DNA of 64,000 bases. It comes from a virus. The position numbers and the translations under genes are program-made. The stretch covers positions 24,676 to 88,675 of the IMG/VR virus record IMGVR_UViG_3300040809_000464; one strand, written 5' to 3'. The notes beneath the pieces are model-generated. The model searched no databases. It was not told where the DNA came from and saw only the letters and a program-made list of their open reading frames with translations. Positions 26,718 to 35,878 of the stretch are shown here, one piece after another (positions within the stretch are counted from its first letter, which is position 1; each line of letters starts with the position of its first letter).

Positions 26718-28607
26718 ATGCCTATAAATAAACCTAGTGACTTCCCTGTGTGGGCATCTAATGATGTTACATTACCAGTGGCAGGGACAGATAATAAAGT
26801 AAAACCTAGAACAATATTGCAAACTCAGGGTGCAGACTTAGGTAATTTCTTTGCCGCTGAGGAAGCCAACTGGATGTTTGATAACCAGAATCAGTGGGTG
26901 CAATACTTTGATCAAGAGATTACAAACCTTGACAATCAGAACATAAAAGACTACCCCTCTACAATTGAGATGATAGCAGATACCTTCTTAGAAGAGAATG
27001 ACTATGTTAGAACATATGGTTATTCTTCTTTTGGTGATACTGGTGGAGCTATCTATAGAGTACTCACTACTGGCACTGCTGATGGGATGGAGGTTATAGC
27101 TCTTTCTAATGGATTGTTTGCACACTTCCAATACCTATCTAACGTAGTTAACCCTATGCAGTTTGGAGCTGCTGGTAATGGTACTGCTGATGATACCACT
27201 GCCCTACAGAAGATCATAGACCTTCCAGAAGATAATCCAGCCAACCCTCTCTTCACTAATGGTATTGTAGTAGAGTTGTCTAATAAGAGTTACGCCTGTA
27301 GTGTTGTATTTCAGAATAAAACAACTATTAGAAATGGTACATTGGTCCAACGTGCTTTAGGTGATAACATATTAGAACATGTAGAGGGCAGTACTAAGAG
27401 TACAGGGTGGAAGTTCTTAATAGTAGAGAATGTAACTTTCGATGGTAATGACTTTGAAGGTACTGATGTAAATACTATTGAGAATGATAACACAGCAGAT
27501 ATCATAAGTGGTAATACAGGATTATATGTAGATATAACAACTGTAGCTGTAGATAATGAATATAACCTATACTTCAAGGGTTGTACTTTTACAAAATTAT
27601 ATAACTCTAATATATGTTACCAGAATGCTAAGAGATTCACCACTGAAAAAGGTTTCAATACAATATTTGAAGATTGTATTATAGAGGAGACCACTAATGA
27701 TGATATCTTTGGTGGACCAGATTACACTAAGAAGTTACAGAATACTTTCATAATTGGTGATCCAGATTTATTTCTTTCTGCTCAACAAGAAGTATTGTTT
27801 AAGAATTGTAGGTCAGAAGATATTACATTAGGTTACATGTATGATAGAGGCTGTAGATTAATCTTTGACAACTCCTACATTAAAGGCTCGGGTACTTCTG
27901 GTGGTCCTAGTTTCTTAACAGGTAATGGGTCTGTGTCCTTTCTTAATAAATCGTATCTAGAGCTTACTTTAGATGATGCATTCTTGACAATGGATTCTTA
28001 CGATCTAGTAGTGGATAATAGTAAACTTGTGAATACTGCTACGGGAGAGTTAAAGGTTTGGTCTCAGTTTGGAGGATTCTACACCCCTGCAATGACCTTT
28101 ATTAGCGGTGGTAACTCTAACCTTGGACGACTTAGTATCTCTAGGGACTCAAACGGTAATGTTGGAGGAAGACCTGAGGTTAAGGTATCTATAGCAGATT
28201 CTTATGCAGATTACTTATTCATAAAACCTAGTGACTTGATAGAAGGGACCTCTCCAGACTTCGATACTATAACTATTACAGGTAGTACTCTAGACGATTT
28301 CAATATTGTATTAGATAGTGATTATAGTAGGTTAACACTTACAGGTAATGTACTTAACAGCTTCACTTCATATACAAACCTAGAGAGTATTGTACTTCCT
28401 GATAACACACCCTCAATGATCAGTATTACAGGTAATACATGTAATAAGCTATCTGGGGGTTCTGTAACAGCCTTATGTACTGCTGACAGGTCTAATGTAG
28501 ACACTAATAAATACTTTGCCTTTGGAGGTAACTGGTTAAACAACTATACGGATCTTCTAAGGTCTACTGATGACAGTACCACCCTCCCTACAGATTATAA
28601 TTTATAA
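26718..28607 (+). CDS. Tailspike with beta-helix (629 aa)
   Basis: N-terminal ~80 residues (PSDFPVWASNDV, ANWMFDNQNQWVQYFDQEI) are a baseplate-binding head. Residues ~90-150 hold a GDTGGAIYRVL segment and the VNPMQFGAAGNGTADDTTALQK motif that begins pectate-lyase-like spikes. The rest is a beta-helix with regular N/G/T-rich rungs. Likely binds or depolymerises capsule or LPS. It is the first of three spikes in a row and, being next to the wedge gene, the best candidate for direct baseplate attachment. Confidence 0.75.
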   Translation: MPINKPSDFPVWASNDVTLPVAGTDNKVKPRTILQTQGADLGNFFAAEEANWMFDNQNQWVQYFDQEITNLDNQNIKDYPSTIEMIADTFLEENDYVRTYGYSSFGDTGGAIYRVLTTGTADGMEVIALSNGLFAHFQYLSNVVNPMQFGAAGNGTADDTTALQKIIDLPEDNPANPLFTNGIVVELSNKSYACSVVFQNKTTIRNGTLVQRALGDNILEHVEGSTKSTGWKFLIVENVTFDGNDFEGTDVNTIENDNTADIISGNTGLYVDITTVAVDNEYNLYFKGCTFTKLYNSNICYQNAKRFTTEKGFNTIFEDCIIEETTNDDIFGGPDYTKKLQNTFIIGDPDLFLSAQQEVLFKNCRSEDITLGYMYDRGCRLIFDNSYIKGSGTSGGPSFLTGNGSVSFLNKSYLELTLDDAFLTMDSYDLVVDNSKLVNTATGELKVWSQFGGFYTPAMTFISGGNSNLGRLSISRDSNGNVGGRPEVKVSIADSYADYLFIKPSDLIEGTSPDFDTITITGSTLDDFNIVLDSDYSRLTLTGNVLNSFTSYTNLESIVLPDNTPSMISITGNTCNKLSGGSVTALCTADRSNVDTNKYFAFGGNWLNNYTDLLRSTDDSTTLPTDYNL

Positions 28608-28619
28608 GAGAATAATAAC

Positions 28620-31118
28620 ATGGCAAAGAATTTATTAACGACCTATCCGGGGAAGGTGAATCCATCTACACCACAATACCCTTATGGTGAACCTAAGAAT
28701 GTTAACGTTAATGGAGATGGTACGGGTACACCTTTTGAAGCTGAGTTAGTTAAAGATATTGCAGGTTTCCATCAAGCAATCTTAACTGAGGCTGGTATTG
28801 TACCTAGTAACATCGCGGATAATGCTACTAACAGTCAATATCTTGAGGGATTGAAGAGAATTGTTAAACAAGCTAATGTAATTACATCTGATCTTATTTA
28901 CAACCTTAACAATAATTACAGTACAGGTGTAGCAATACAAACTACAGGGTTCTCTGTAAACGGTGATGGCGGGGAAGGTTTGTGGTTAAAAACTGCGACA
29001 ACAGGTACCTCCTCTCAAACACCTGATGCATTAGGTTCACCATCACTAACAGATAGTAACGGTAATGTATGGTTGTTAGTATATGGAAATACTATAAAAA
29101 TTAAATCATTAGGTAATTCTGCTGTAGCTTGTGAAGGTGTATCCAATATAAAAGTAGATTTACAAGGTCAAACAGTACAAGCATTACTTGCTAGTGTTAA
29201 CAATCAGTATTTCAATGGCAGTCTTGTACTTACAGGGGCTAATGCTGATTTTTCTTTACAGAAGAATATCGTAGGTGAGAATGATTATGCTTTAACTAGA
29301 TCGAGAACTAAAAGCCCTGTATTAAACTGGGAGGGTAAGGATGTATTATGGTTAGGTACTTCAATACCAGCTCAAGGAGGTACAAACTCTTACCCTGATA
29401 TGTTTGCAGATACATTAAACTGTAACGTTAGCAACTTAGCCTTTGCAGGTTCCCATGCTCAGTGGGTATCTACAGATGACCCTTTTGCTATAGGTACTAT
29501 AAAAGCTTTATCCATGACTGAGGCAGACCGTCAGTGGGGTTTGACAACGTATGGACCTACATCTGCTTATGATGACTCTTTTGACGCGATTACTAAAGCT
29601 AGTCAAATGACAGCAGACCATAGAATTAAAGCAGAGTTCGCTAAATCAAATAAAGATGTAGTGTTTCTAGATCATAACCACAATGATAGACGTGGGGATG
29701 AAGGTGTATTAAACCCTACAAAGATAACTGTAACAGGTGTTACTATAGGTACTACCACACAAGTTGAAGTTACGGATGCTTCTAGTCTAACAGTAGGTAA
29801 CGGTGCTGCTTTAGAGATTGTAGGTATTACAAATCTTAACTACGCTGCTGGTAGAATAACATCCATAGTAAGCAACACGGTTACTATAGATTATGACAGT
29901 TCTTCTTTTACAGGTACATTTGTAAGTGGTGATCTGGTAGAGTTGGATAGAGCTACAGTGTATGGTTCTTGGAACTTCTTGATTTACTATATTAAGAATA
30001 TGTCTGTTATCTATGGTGATGGCGATGTTAAGATTATATTAAGTTCTGCACCATCAGAACATACTGATACTAATGTGTATGATCAGTATATCTATAGGAT
30101 TGGTCGTTACATTAAAAATATAGCGGATAAGTGGGATTTATCATTCTTTGATGTAGAGTATTTATATGATATTAAGTTTCACGATCATCTTACATATTTC
30201 CCTGATGGGGTACATCCAACAACAACAGAGTCAAGACAAGCATTAGCAAATCATTGGATCGAGTGGGCTGTAGGTGGAGTTACTAAGCAAGTCAACTCTA
30301 AGGATTTCCTACCATCAGCAGGCACACCTTATAAGGATTCAAGAGAAGCTTTATATAGTACCGCTGCTAGTGGTTTTGAAACTCCAGATTTCATATATAC
30401 AACAGGCACGCAACTTGTTAATGATGACTTTAGTGGTGGACTAGGTGATTGGACACTATCAGGTACATCTCCTGTTGTAGTGGGTGCGCCTTGGGTTGGC
30501 GGAGGTAGTGCTGTACTTTGTCAAGGTACTGATGCAACTAACAGCACATTAGATAACTTTAAAGCTTTTGGTGATGATGTAGAGTTTAGTTTTGATTTTC
30601 AAATGCCTGTGGTTAGTGGTTTAATTGACCAAGGAGACCCATTAGGTACTATTACAATATGCCAATGTAGAGTAGGTGGTGCATATTTACAACTACAACT
30701 TATTGCAAGACCTACAAGCCTAAACTTTAGAGCTGTTTACTTTGAATCGCCCAATACTGGATTGAATAATCTACCGGGTATTGCATATCCTTTTGAAGTA
30801 AATACTAAGTATAATATAAAAGTTAGACTTACTAAATCTACAAGTGATACAAATCCTAACGGTAAGATCGTTATTGAGATAGATAATGTAATAGTATTCT
30901 CAGCTGGTAACCTAGACACATACAATCAAAACCCTATTAATGAATTCACATTACAAAGTGCTATGTCTAATGTAGATTCTTTTGATTGTTACTTCGGTAA
31001 TGTTATTGTTAATCAATTAGATGCTAATGATTACACTCAAAGGTTTACTGGGAGTTTTACAGCTCAAGGTGGTGAAACTGTAACAGTTGTCAATGGTATT
31101 ATAACTACTGTCATATAA
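28620..31118 (+). CDS. Tail fibre/spike with SGNH-type esterase domain (832 aa)
   Basis: N-terminal ~150 residues are homologous to the next spike (TYPGKVxPSxPQYPYGEP). Residues ~238-545 are an SGNH/GDSL hydrolase: KDVLWLGTS with candidate nucleophile Ser248, then DHNHND near Asn355, then DGVHP with Asp529/His532. The GTS block is a variant of GDS. Residues ~605-800 form a lectin-like jelly roll (DDFSGGLGDWTLSG). Predicted to remove acetyl or acyl groups from the host surface glycan. Confidence 0.72.
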   Translation: MAKNLLTTYPGKVNPSTPQYPYGEPKNVNVNGDGTGTPFEAELVKDIAGFHQAILTEAGIVPSNIADNATNSQYLEGLKRIVKQANVITSDLIYNLNNNYSTGVAIQTTGFSVNGDGGEGLWLKTATTGTSSQTPDALGSPSLTDSNGNVWLLVYGNTIKIKSLGNSAVACEGVSNIKVDLQGQTVQALLASVNNQYFNGSLVLTGANADFSLQKNIVGENDYALTRSRTKSPVLNWEGKDVLWLGTSIPAQGGTNSYPDMFADTLNCNVSNLAFAGSHAQWVSTDDPFAIGTIKALSMTEADRQWGLTTYGPTSAYDDSFDAITKASQMTADHRIKAEFAKSNKDVVFLDHNHNDRRGDEGVLNPTKITVTGVTIGTTTQVEVTDASSLTVGNGAALEIVGITNLNYAAGRITSIVSNTVTIDYDSSSFTGTFVSGDLVELDRATVYGSWNFLIYYIKNMSVIYGDGDVKIILSSAPSEHTDTNVYDQYIYRIGRYIKNIADKWDLSFFDVEYLYDIKFHDHLTYFPDGVHPTTTESRQALANHWIEWAVGGVTKQVNSKDFLPSAGTPYKDSREALYSTAASGFETPDFIYTTGTQLVNDDFSGGLGDWTLSGTSPVVVGAPWVGGGSAVLCQGTDATNSTLDNFKAFGDDVEFSFDFQMPVVSGLIDQGDPLGTITICQCRVGGAYLQLQLIARPTSLNFRAVYFESPNTGLNNLPGIAYPFEVNTKYNIKVRLTKSTSDTNPNGKIVIEIDNVIVFSAGNLDTYNQNPINEFTLQSAMSNVDSFDCYFGNVIVNQLDANDYTQRFTGSFTAQGGETVTVVNGIITTVI

Positions 31119-31182
31119 CAGAGATCATGCAGGGTGTTGTTATAGACTCTGCACATATCAAATACAATAAGAGAATAATAAC

Positions 31183-33219
31183 ATGGCTAAGAATCCATTA
31201 ATAACGTACCCGGGTAAAGTACTTCCTTCTAGTCCTCAATACCCATATGGGGAACCTCGTAATGTCACTGTAAACGGTGATGGTACAGGTACTCCTTTTG
31301 AAGCTGAATACTTGAAAGATATCTATGGATGGCAACAAGCTATCTTGGTAGAGGCAAATATTGTACCCAGCAATACTGCCGACACCGCTACTGCTAGTCA
31401 ATATTTAGAAGGTATTAAAAAATTAGCTAGGATTGTTAATCTAACCACTAGTGATATCATTACCACTTCTACAGACTACACAGATGGTACTGTATTACAG
31501 ACTACAGGTTATCACTCTTCTGGTGATGGTGGTGAAGGTATGTGGCGTAAAACTGGTAACACAGGAGCGCCCTCTCAAGACCCTGCTGCATTAGGTGAGG
31601 CTAAATTCACAGACCTTAGTGGGGATGAGTGGGAGCTTGTAAATACAACACTTATTAATGTAGCTAGTCTAGGTGTAAACACTGGTATAGACTCAGCACC
31701 TATATTTAATGCGGCATTAACTTCTGTAGTTGATGGTGGTACAGTATTCAACAAGAGTACTTATGACGTAGAATCTGGCGAGATAACAATTCCCCCTTCT
31801 AAGACTCTTATAGTAGATCTAGGTAAGATTAGGCTTAGAGACGGAAGTGATACACCTCTAATATCAGGTACTAATATATTCACCGTAGTCATAACAGGTA
31901 ACTTCATAGACGGTAACAAGGCTAATCAAACCACTCCTCCAGCGGCTATAGGAGATTATCCTCTTATTAATATCTCTGGAAGCGAGAGGGTTACGGTAAA
32001 AGACTGTTATATTAAGAATGCTGCTGATGTATCTATAGAAGTTAATGATACTAAGCAAGTACGAGTGATAGATAACAATATAAATAACTCACAGTCTCAT
32101 GGTATCGTAGCTGCTGGTAATAATGAATTAGTTCTTATCTCTTCTAATACGGTCAAAGGTATTACAGAGGGTGCAGGTATAATCCCTATGGGGAATGCTG
32201 TATATACTTCTGTAGTAAATAATATTGTTGAAGATGTAGATGGAGATTCTGGTGATGCGATTACTTGTTATAGTGACACTGGCAAGTTTATAACTATCGC
32301 AGGTAACGTAGTTAAAGATGTAGAAGGCCATGGTATTCATACAGGCGGGGAGTACGTAACAGTAACAGGTAACGCTATAGACTCAGTAACAGCTGCTGGC
32401 ATCTATATAAGATCTCAATCTACAACTGCTAACTATGTATCTGTAACTGGTAACACTGTCAATGCAGATACTATAGGTGTAAGTACTTTCGCTAGAGATG
32501 GTATCTATATTAATAATGTAGAAACCTTTGCAGTCACAGGTAACACTATACATAATGCACAAGACCACGGTATACACTTGAAACAGTGTGCCGGAGGTGT
32601 TGTAAACGGGAATAGTGTAACTACATCTCTTAACACTGGATTATACTCTGAGATAGATGGTATACGTAATGTGTATTGTAATAATGTGTTTAGAAATATT
32701 AATAGTACAGCTATGTTATTCGACCAAGAAGACCAAGGGAAGATAAATGATAACCTTATAGAATCGTGGTCTGTAGTAGATGCTTCTGGTTATGGTATAG
32801 ACCTAACTGGTACTCTAATGAGTGTAGAGAACAATAGTATAAGACGAGGCACAGGTACAGTACCAGCTATCGGAAATTCGGTCTCTGCAACAGTGACTCT
32901 CAGTAAGTTCAAGGACAATGTAATCAGCTCTGGTAGTACTATAAATAAAGGTAGTGTTGCATCTAATACAACTACTAACTTACCGCACGAGTATGATTAT
33001 ATCACCATTTCTGGTACTACTCAGATAGATAATATGAATACTGATACTTACGAAGGTAGAGAGGTAACTCTTAGATGTACATCTTCAGGTCTTACAATTA
33101 AAGACGGTGTAGGTAATCTAATATTAAACGGTGATTTTGTAACTTCAGGCTCATCTAGTTTCATAAGGTTATTGTTCTCTGGGGGTTCTTGGTTTGAACT
33201 CACTAGAAGTATCAACTAA
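31183..33219 (+). CDS. Tailspike with beta-helix (678 aa)
   Basis: The first ~150 residues match the preceding esterase spike. The region ~165-600 is a right-handed beta-helix with many short rungs (NTVNADTIGVS, VTGNTIHNAQDHG). The C-terminal ~80 residues (TYEGREVTLRCTSSGLTI) look like a trimerisation cap common to phage spikes. It probably degrades or binds a different glycan from the esterase spike. It is the last gene of the late operon before the terminator. Confidence 0.75.
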   Translation: MAKNPLITYPGKVLPSSPQYPYGEPRNVTVNGDGTGTPFEAEYLKDIYGWQQAILVEANIVPSNTADTATASQYLEGIKKLARIVNLTTSDIITTSTDYTDGTVLQTTGYHSSGDGGEGMWRKTGNTGAPSQDPAALGEAKFTDLSGDEWELVNTTLINVASLGVNTGIDSAPIFNAALTSVVDGGTVFNKSTYDVESGEITIPPSKTLIVDLGKIRLRDGSDTPLISGTNIFTVVITGNFIDGNKANQTTPPAAIGDYPLINISGSERVTVKDCYIKNAADVSIEVNDTKQVRVIDNNINNSQSHGIVAAGNNELVLISSNTVKGITEGAGIIPMGNAVYTSVVNNIVEDVDGDSGDAITCYSDTGKFITIAGNVVKDVEGHGIHTGGEYVTVTGNAIDSVTAAGIYIRSQSTTANYVSVTGNTVNADTIGVSTFARDGIYINNVETFAVTGNTIHNAQDHGIHLKQCAGGVVNGNSVTTSLNTGLYSEIDGIRNVYCNNVFRNINSTAMLFDQEDQGKINDNLIESWSVVDASGYGIDLTGTLMSVENNSIRRGTGTVPAIGNSVSATVTLSKFKDNVISSGSTINKGSVASNTTTNLPHEYDYITISGTTQIDNMNTDTYEGREVTLRCTSSGLTIKDGVGNLILNGDFVTSGSSSFIRLLFSGGSWFELTRSIN

Positions 33220-33245
33220 ACCCTAACGTTCACCTAAAAAACACA

Positions 33246-33282
33246 AAAACCCTCTCAAGAGCAATCCTGAGAGGGTTTTTCT
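33246..33282. terminator. Strong bidirectional terminator between convergent operons
   Basis: A perfect 12-bp stem AAAACCCTCTCA/TGAGAGGGTTTT with a 10-base loop. It has a T-tract on the + strand and, through the A-run, on the - strand as well. It ends the rightward late operon and the leftward replication operon. Confidence 0.9.
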
Positions 33283-33334
33283 TTATATGCAATACCTACT
33301 ATGTAACTCTTCTAAGAACCTCTTACAAGGCTAT

Positions 33335-33976
33335 CTAGAATGGTGGTTTATCGCCATCGAAGTCATCTTCTGGTTCAGTTACGTTAGAAGGTTGTGCTGT
33401 ACTCTCTCCTCCAACCACAGTACCAAAAGCCCCACCACCTGAAGGTTCATACTCGATAAAGTCTGTAACTAAAAGTGAATTAAGTTTAAGAGATAAACCA
33501 CCGTAGCTATTCTTCTTAGCAATGAATGCTACATCAGCTTTACTGCCATTAGCTACTTTCTTTGTCCATGTAATATCCTCGTTAGTACCATCACCATTAG
33601 GTAACAACACTTTAGGTCGCCAATCTTTAGGTACTAGGTCGCCAGCTTTATATTGATTACCCTGTTTATCAGTGAAGTCATTAGAGAATTTCTCATCTAA
33701 CTTAAACTTATAAACATACTGCTCTTCTTGCTCAGGGAATGGGATAGCTACTTTCTTATACTTCTCATAATCTTCATTCTCAATCTCACGGCAAGTATTC
33801 TTCTTAAAGATTTTCTTCCAAGCTTTGTGTGTAGTTGCATCCATAGTAACTTCAATACTGTACTCTTTCTCTGTAGTACTTTCATATTTGAACTGCGGGT
33901 TGTTCAAACAGTTGTATGTTAATGTAACACCACGTAAGTAGCTAAAACCCTTTTCATTGTATTCTAATTTACTCAT
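33335..33976 (-). CDS. Single-stranded DNA-binding protein (T7 gp2.5-like)
   Basis: 213 residues from the ATG preceded by AAGAGGAA; an upstream ATG at 34012 has no ribosome site. The body is an OB-fold-like sequence with YSIEVTMDATTHKAW and VLLPNGDG. The C-terminal ~25 residues are disordered and acidic, ending EPEDDFDGDKPPF. An acidic tail with terminal Phe is the hallmark of phage SSBs that recruit polymerase and helicase. Its position in the polymerase/helicase operon fits. Confidence 0.8.
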   Translation of the reverse strand: MSKLEYNEKGFSYLRGVTLTYNCLNNPQFKYESTTEKEYSIEVTMDATTHKAWKKIFKKNTCREIENEDYEKYKKVAIPFPEQEEQYVYKFKLDEKFSNDFTDKQGNQYKAGDLVPKDWRPKVLLPNGDGTNEDITWTKKVANGSKADVAFIAKKNSYGGLSLKLNSLLVTDFIEYEPSGGGAFGTVVGGESTAQPSNVTEPEDDFDGDKPPF

Positions 33977-34024
33977 AAATATATTTCCTCTTATTTCAAC
34001 GTTGAATGTCATTCCGACAAAGTT

Positions 34025-34053
34025 ATTATCTCACAAGAACCTTTATATGTCAA
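34025..34053 (-). promoter_or_regulatory. Sigma70 promoter for the SSB gene
   Basis: Reading leftward: TTGACA (34053-34048), 17 bases, GATAAT (34030-34025). It gives the SSB its own early promoter inside the replication operon. Confidence 0.75.
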
Positions 34054-34077
34054 CCTCTTATGAGGTATTATTTTAAA

Positions 34078-34347
34078 TTAATTTACTATGTGGTTACGTA
34101 ACTTAATAGGGTTGGTCTCTACAAAGTAACTTCCCCAGACTCCTAACAAGTACCCTGCTGCAACTACACAAAGGAAGAGAATCATATTGGTAGCTAGTAT
34201 CTCTACATACGCCATCTCTTCATATTCAAACTCATACATACCCTTAGCTATAACGATAAACACTAAAGAATACACCATCCAGCTCAAACTCTGTAGGAAG
34301 TAACCAAACACTCTCTTACCTGTAGAGGAGGATTTCCTGTTAGTCAT
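34078..34347 (-). CDS. Small membrane protein (89 aa)
   Basis: Two hydrophobic helices (about residues 14-29 and 49-71, the latter with LFLCVVAAGYLLG) and short charged ends. Overlaps the RdgC-like gene by 8 bases. No family recognised; could be a membrane-anchored host-interaction protein. Confidence 0.55.
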   Translation of the reverse strand: MTNRKSSSTGKRVFGYFLQSLSWMVYSLVFIVIAKGMYEFEYEEMAYVEILATNMILFLCVVAAGYLLGVWGSYFVETNPIKLRNHIVN

Positions 34348-35218
34348 CCTTAAGCTTATCCTCTAAGTCTTTAACCATCAAGGATAACTCTGTAATAGTG
34401 TAGATCAGAGTCTTGCACAATGTATCATCCTCATCTTCTCCTTCCATATTGCTATCAAAGGACAACCCTTTAAAGACGAACTCCTTAGTGATTTCCCCTG
34501 TAATGAAACCATCATAAGCGAACTTACCTTGAGTGAACATCTTACCAGCTTCAATCATAGCATGGCATTCTTTACCTTCTACACTATTCTTATCAAGCAT
34601 CCCTTTAGATTTATCCTCACCTACCAAGATAATCTTATCACCCCACTCCATCGGTTCGACAAGGCTATTATCAATCAACATACTTGTCATAGTATCGCTA
34701 AGGTTATCCACTTGTACCTGCTCAATATCTTCCCCTTCTACAACGTCCATACCAATAAGTATATTCTTCATAGTATCAACCTCTTTAGATGAAGCTGAGA
34801 AGACGTATAAGCGGTTATCTTTAGGGTTGAGACATGATAGTACACTCTTGTTAGAATAGTTCGCATCGGGTAATAGAGAAGCTTCTACAGCGTCCATAAT
34901 ATCTTCTTTGGTTTCCTTATCAATACTATCTACAGAAGAATACTCACCAGAGTCTACTAAGCTAAGGAACCGTTCATGAGCTACATCTTTAACCTTATCC
35001 TTAGAGACTGAACGCTTATGGAAGTTGACAGAGAACCATAGCTTACCTTCTAGTTGTGTTAAGTATTCGTCCCAAGTATCCTTAATAGGAACCAATCCAA
35101 TAGATTCCTTATGAGAAGGGATACATCTAAAGGCGAATCGTTGCTGTGTATCCTCGTTAAGTAAGTTCTCTAAACGGGTATCTGTTAATTGTAATACTGT
35201 TAGGTTTTTTAAATTCAT
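34340..35218 (-). CDS. rdgC: RdgC-like recombination-associated protein
   Basis: 292 residues (E. coli RdgC is 303). The N-terminus NLKNLTVLQLT and the following FRCIPSHKESIGLVPI correspond to the RdgC start and its FTPC...GWVPP element. EASLLPDANYS corresponds to the LLPRAF region, and MIEAGKMFTQGKFAYDG to the IEAGKVVTKLALDW block. RdgC forms a ring around duplex DNA and limits RecA-dependent recombination. Here it probably guards replicating phage DNA. AAGGAG precedes the start. Confidence 0.78.
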   Translation of the reverse strand: MNLKNLTVLQLTDTRLENLLNEDTQQRFAFRCIPSHKESIGLVPIKDTWDEYLTQLEGKLWFSVNFHKRSVSKDKVKDVAHERFLSLVDSGEYSSVDSIDKETKEDIMDAVEASLLPDANYSNKSVLSCLNPKDNRLYVFSASSKEVDTMKNILIGMDVVEGEDIEQVQVDNLSDTMTSMLIDNSLVEPMEWGDKIILVGEDKSKGMLDKNSVEGKECHAMIEAGKMFTQGKFAYDGFITGEITKEFVFKGLSFDSNMEGEDEDDTLCKTLIYTITELSLMVKDLEDKLKDD

Positions 35219-35246
35219 TGTTTCTCCTTCGTGTTGTTTCGTGTGT

Positions 35247-35275
35247 ATTTTAGTTGTATTTGTTATTTATGTCAA
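35247..35275 (-). promoter_or_regulatory. Sigma70 promoter for the rdgC-like gene
   Basis: Leftward TTGACA (35275-35270), 17 bases, TAAAAT (35252-35247). The -35 box overlaps the end of the HNH endonuclease gene, so the promoter may predate or have been carried by that insertion. Confidence 0.75.
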
Positions 35276-35865
35276 GGGTTTCTTTCTAAATACTTTTCAA
35301 GTCTCCATTCAGGTAGACCTTTTAGTTCTTCCGTAACGAACTCCACCCATTCAGGATTACTTCTACCATTGTATACACTTGAGATAGTGGTACGTGCAAA
35401 ACCTAAGATATCTGCTGTTTCCTTCACACCTTTACCGAGTAACTTATACACCACTGCTTTAGTTCTATCCTCATCAGTTAACTGTTTAGTCTTCCCACGA
35501 GGTTTATTGTTAATCTTACCATCACGGACACCTTGAACAGTATTCTCCTTCTGTGTACCCCATGCGAGATTGCTTATGTGGTTATTCTTAGAATTATGAT
35601 CTAAGTGCATCACTTGAGGTTTGTCCTCTGGGTTAGGGAGGAATGCTTTAGCTACTAGGCGGTGAACATAGCATCTATCGTATAATCTTTTACCCTTACA
35701 ATCCTTACCCTTATACATCTGGACATACATATAACCTGAACCATTATCACCCGGCTTCATTACCTTTTCTTTCCACAGGGAATACACTCTGCCATAATTA
35801 CTGATCTTATAATTACTGTTTATCTCTACCGTTTCCCATACTTCATTTTCTAAATTTTCAACCAT
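35272..35865 (-). CDS. HNH homing endonuclease with NUMOD4 domain
   Basis: 197 residues. Residues ~8-35 are a NUMOD4 motif (EVWETVEINSNYKISNYGRV). Residues ~65-105 are the HNH core: YVHRLVAKAFLPNP, then VMHLDHNSKNNHISNLAWGTQ. A helix-turn-helix follows at ~125-160 (KGVKETADILGFARTTIS). This is the F-TflIV/I-HmuI-like domain order of free-standing phage homing endonucleases. It lies between polymerase and rdgC genes, a common target location. Confidence 0.88.
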   Translation of the reverse strand: MVENLENEVWETVEINSNYKISNYGRVYSLWKEKVMKPGDNGSGYMYVQMYKGKDCKGKRLYDRCYVHRLVAKAFLPNPEDKPQVMHLDHNSKNNHISNLAWGTQKENTVQGVRDGKINNKPRGKTKQLTDEDRTKAVVYKLLGKGVKETADILGFARTTISSVYNGRSNPEWVEFVTEELKGLPEWRLEKYLERNP

Positions 35866-35878
35866 TTCACCACCCCTT

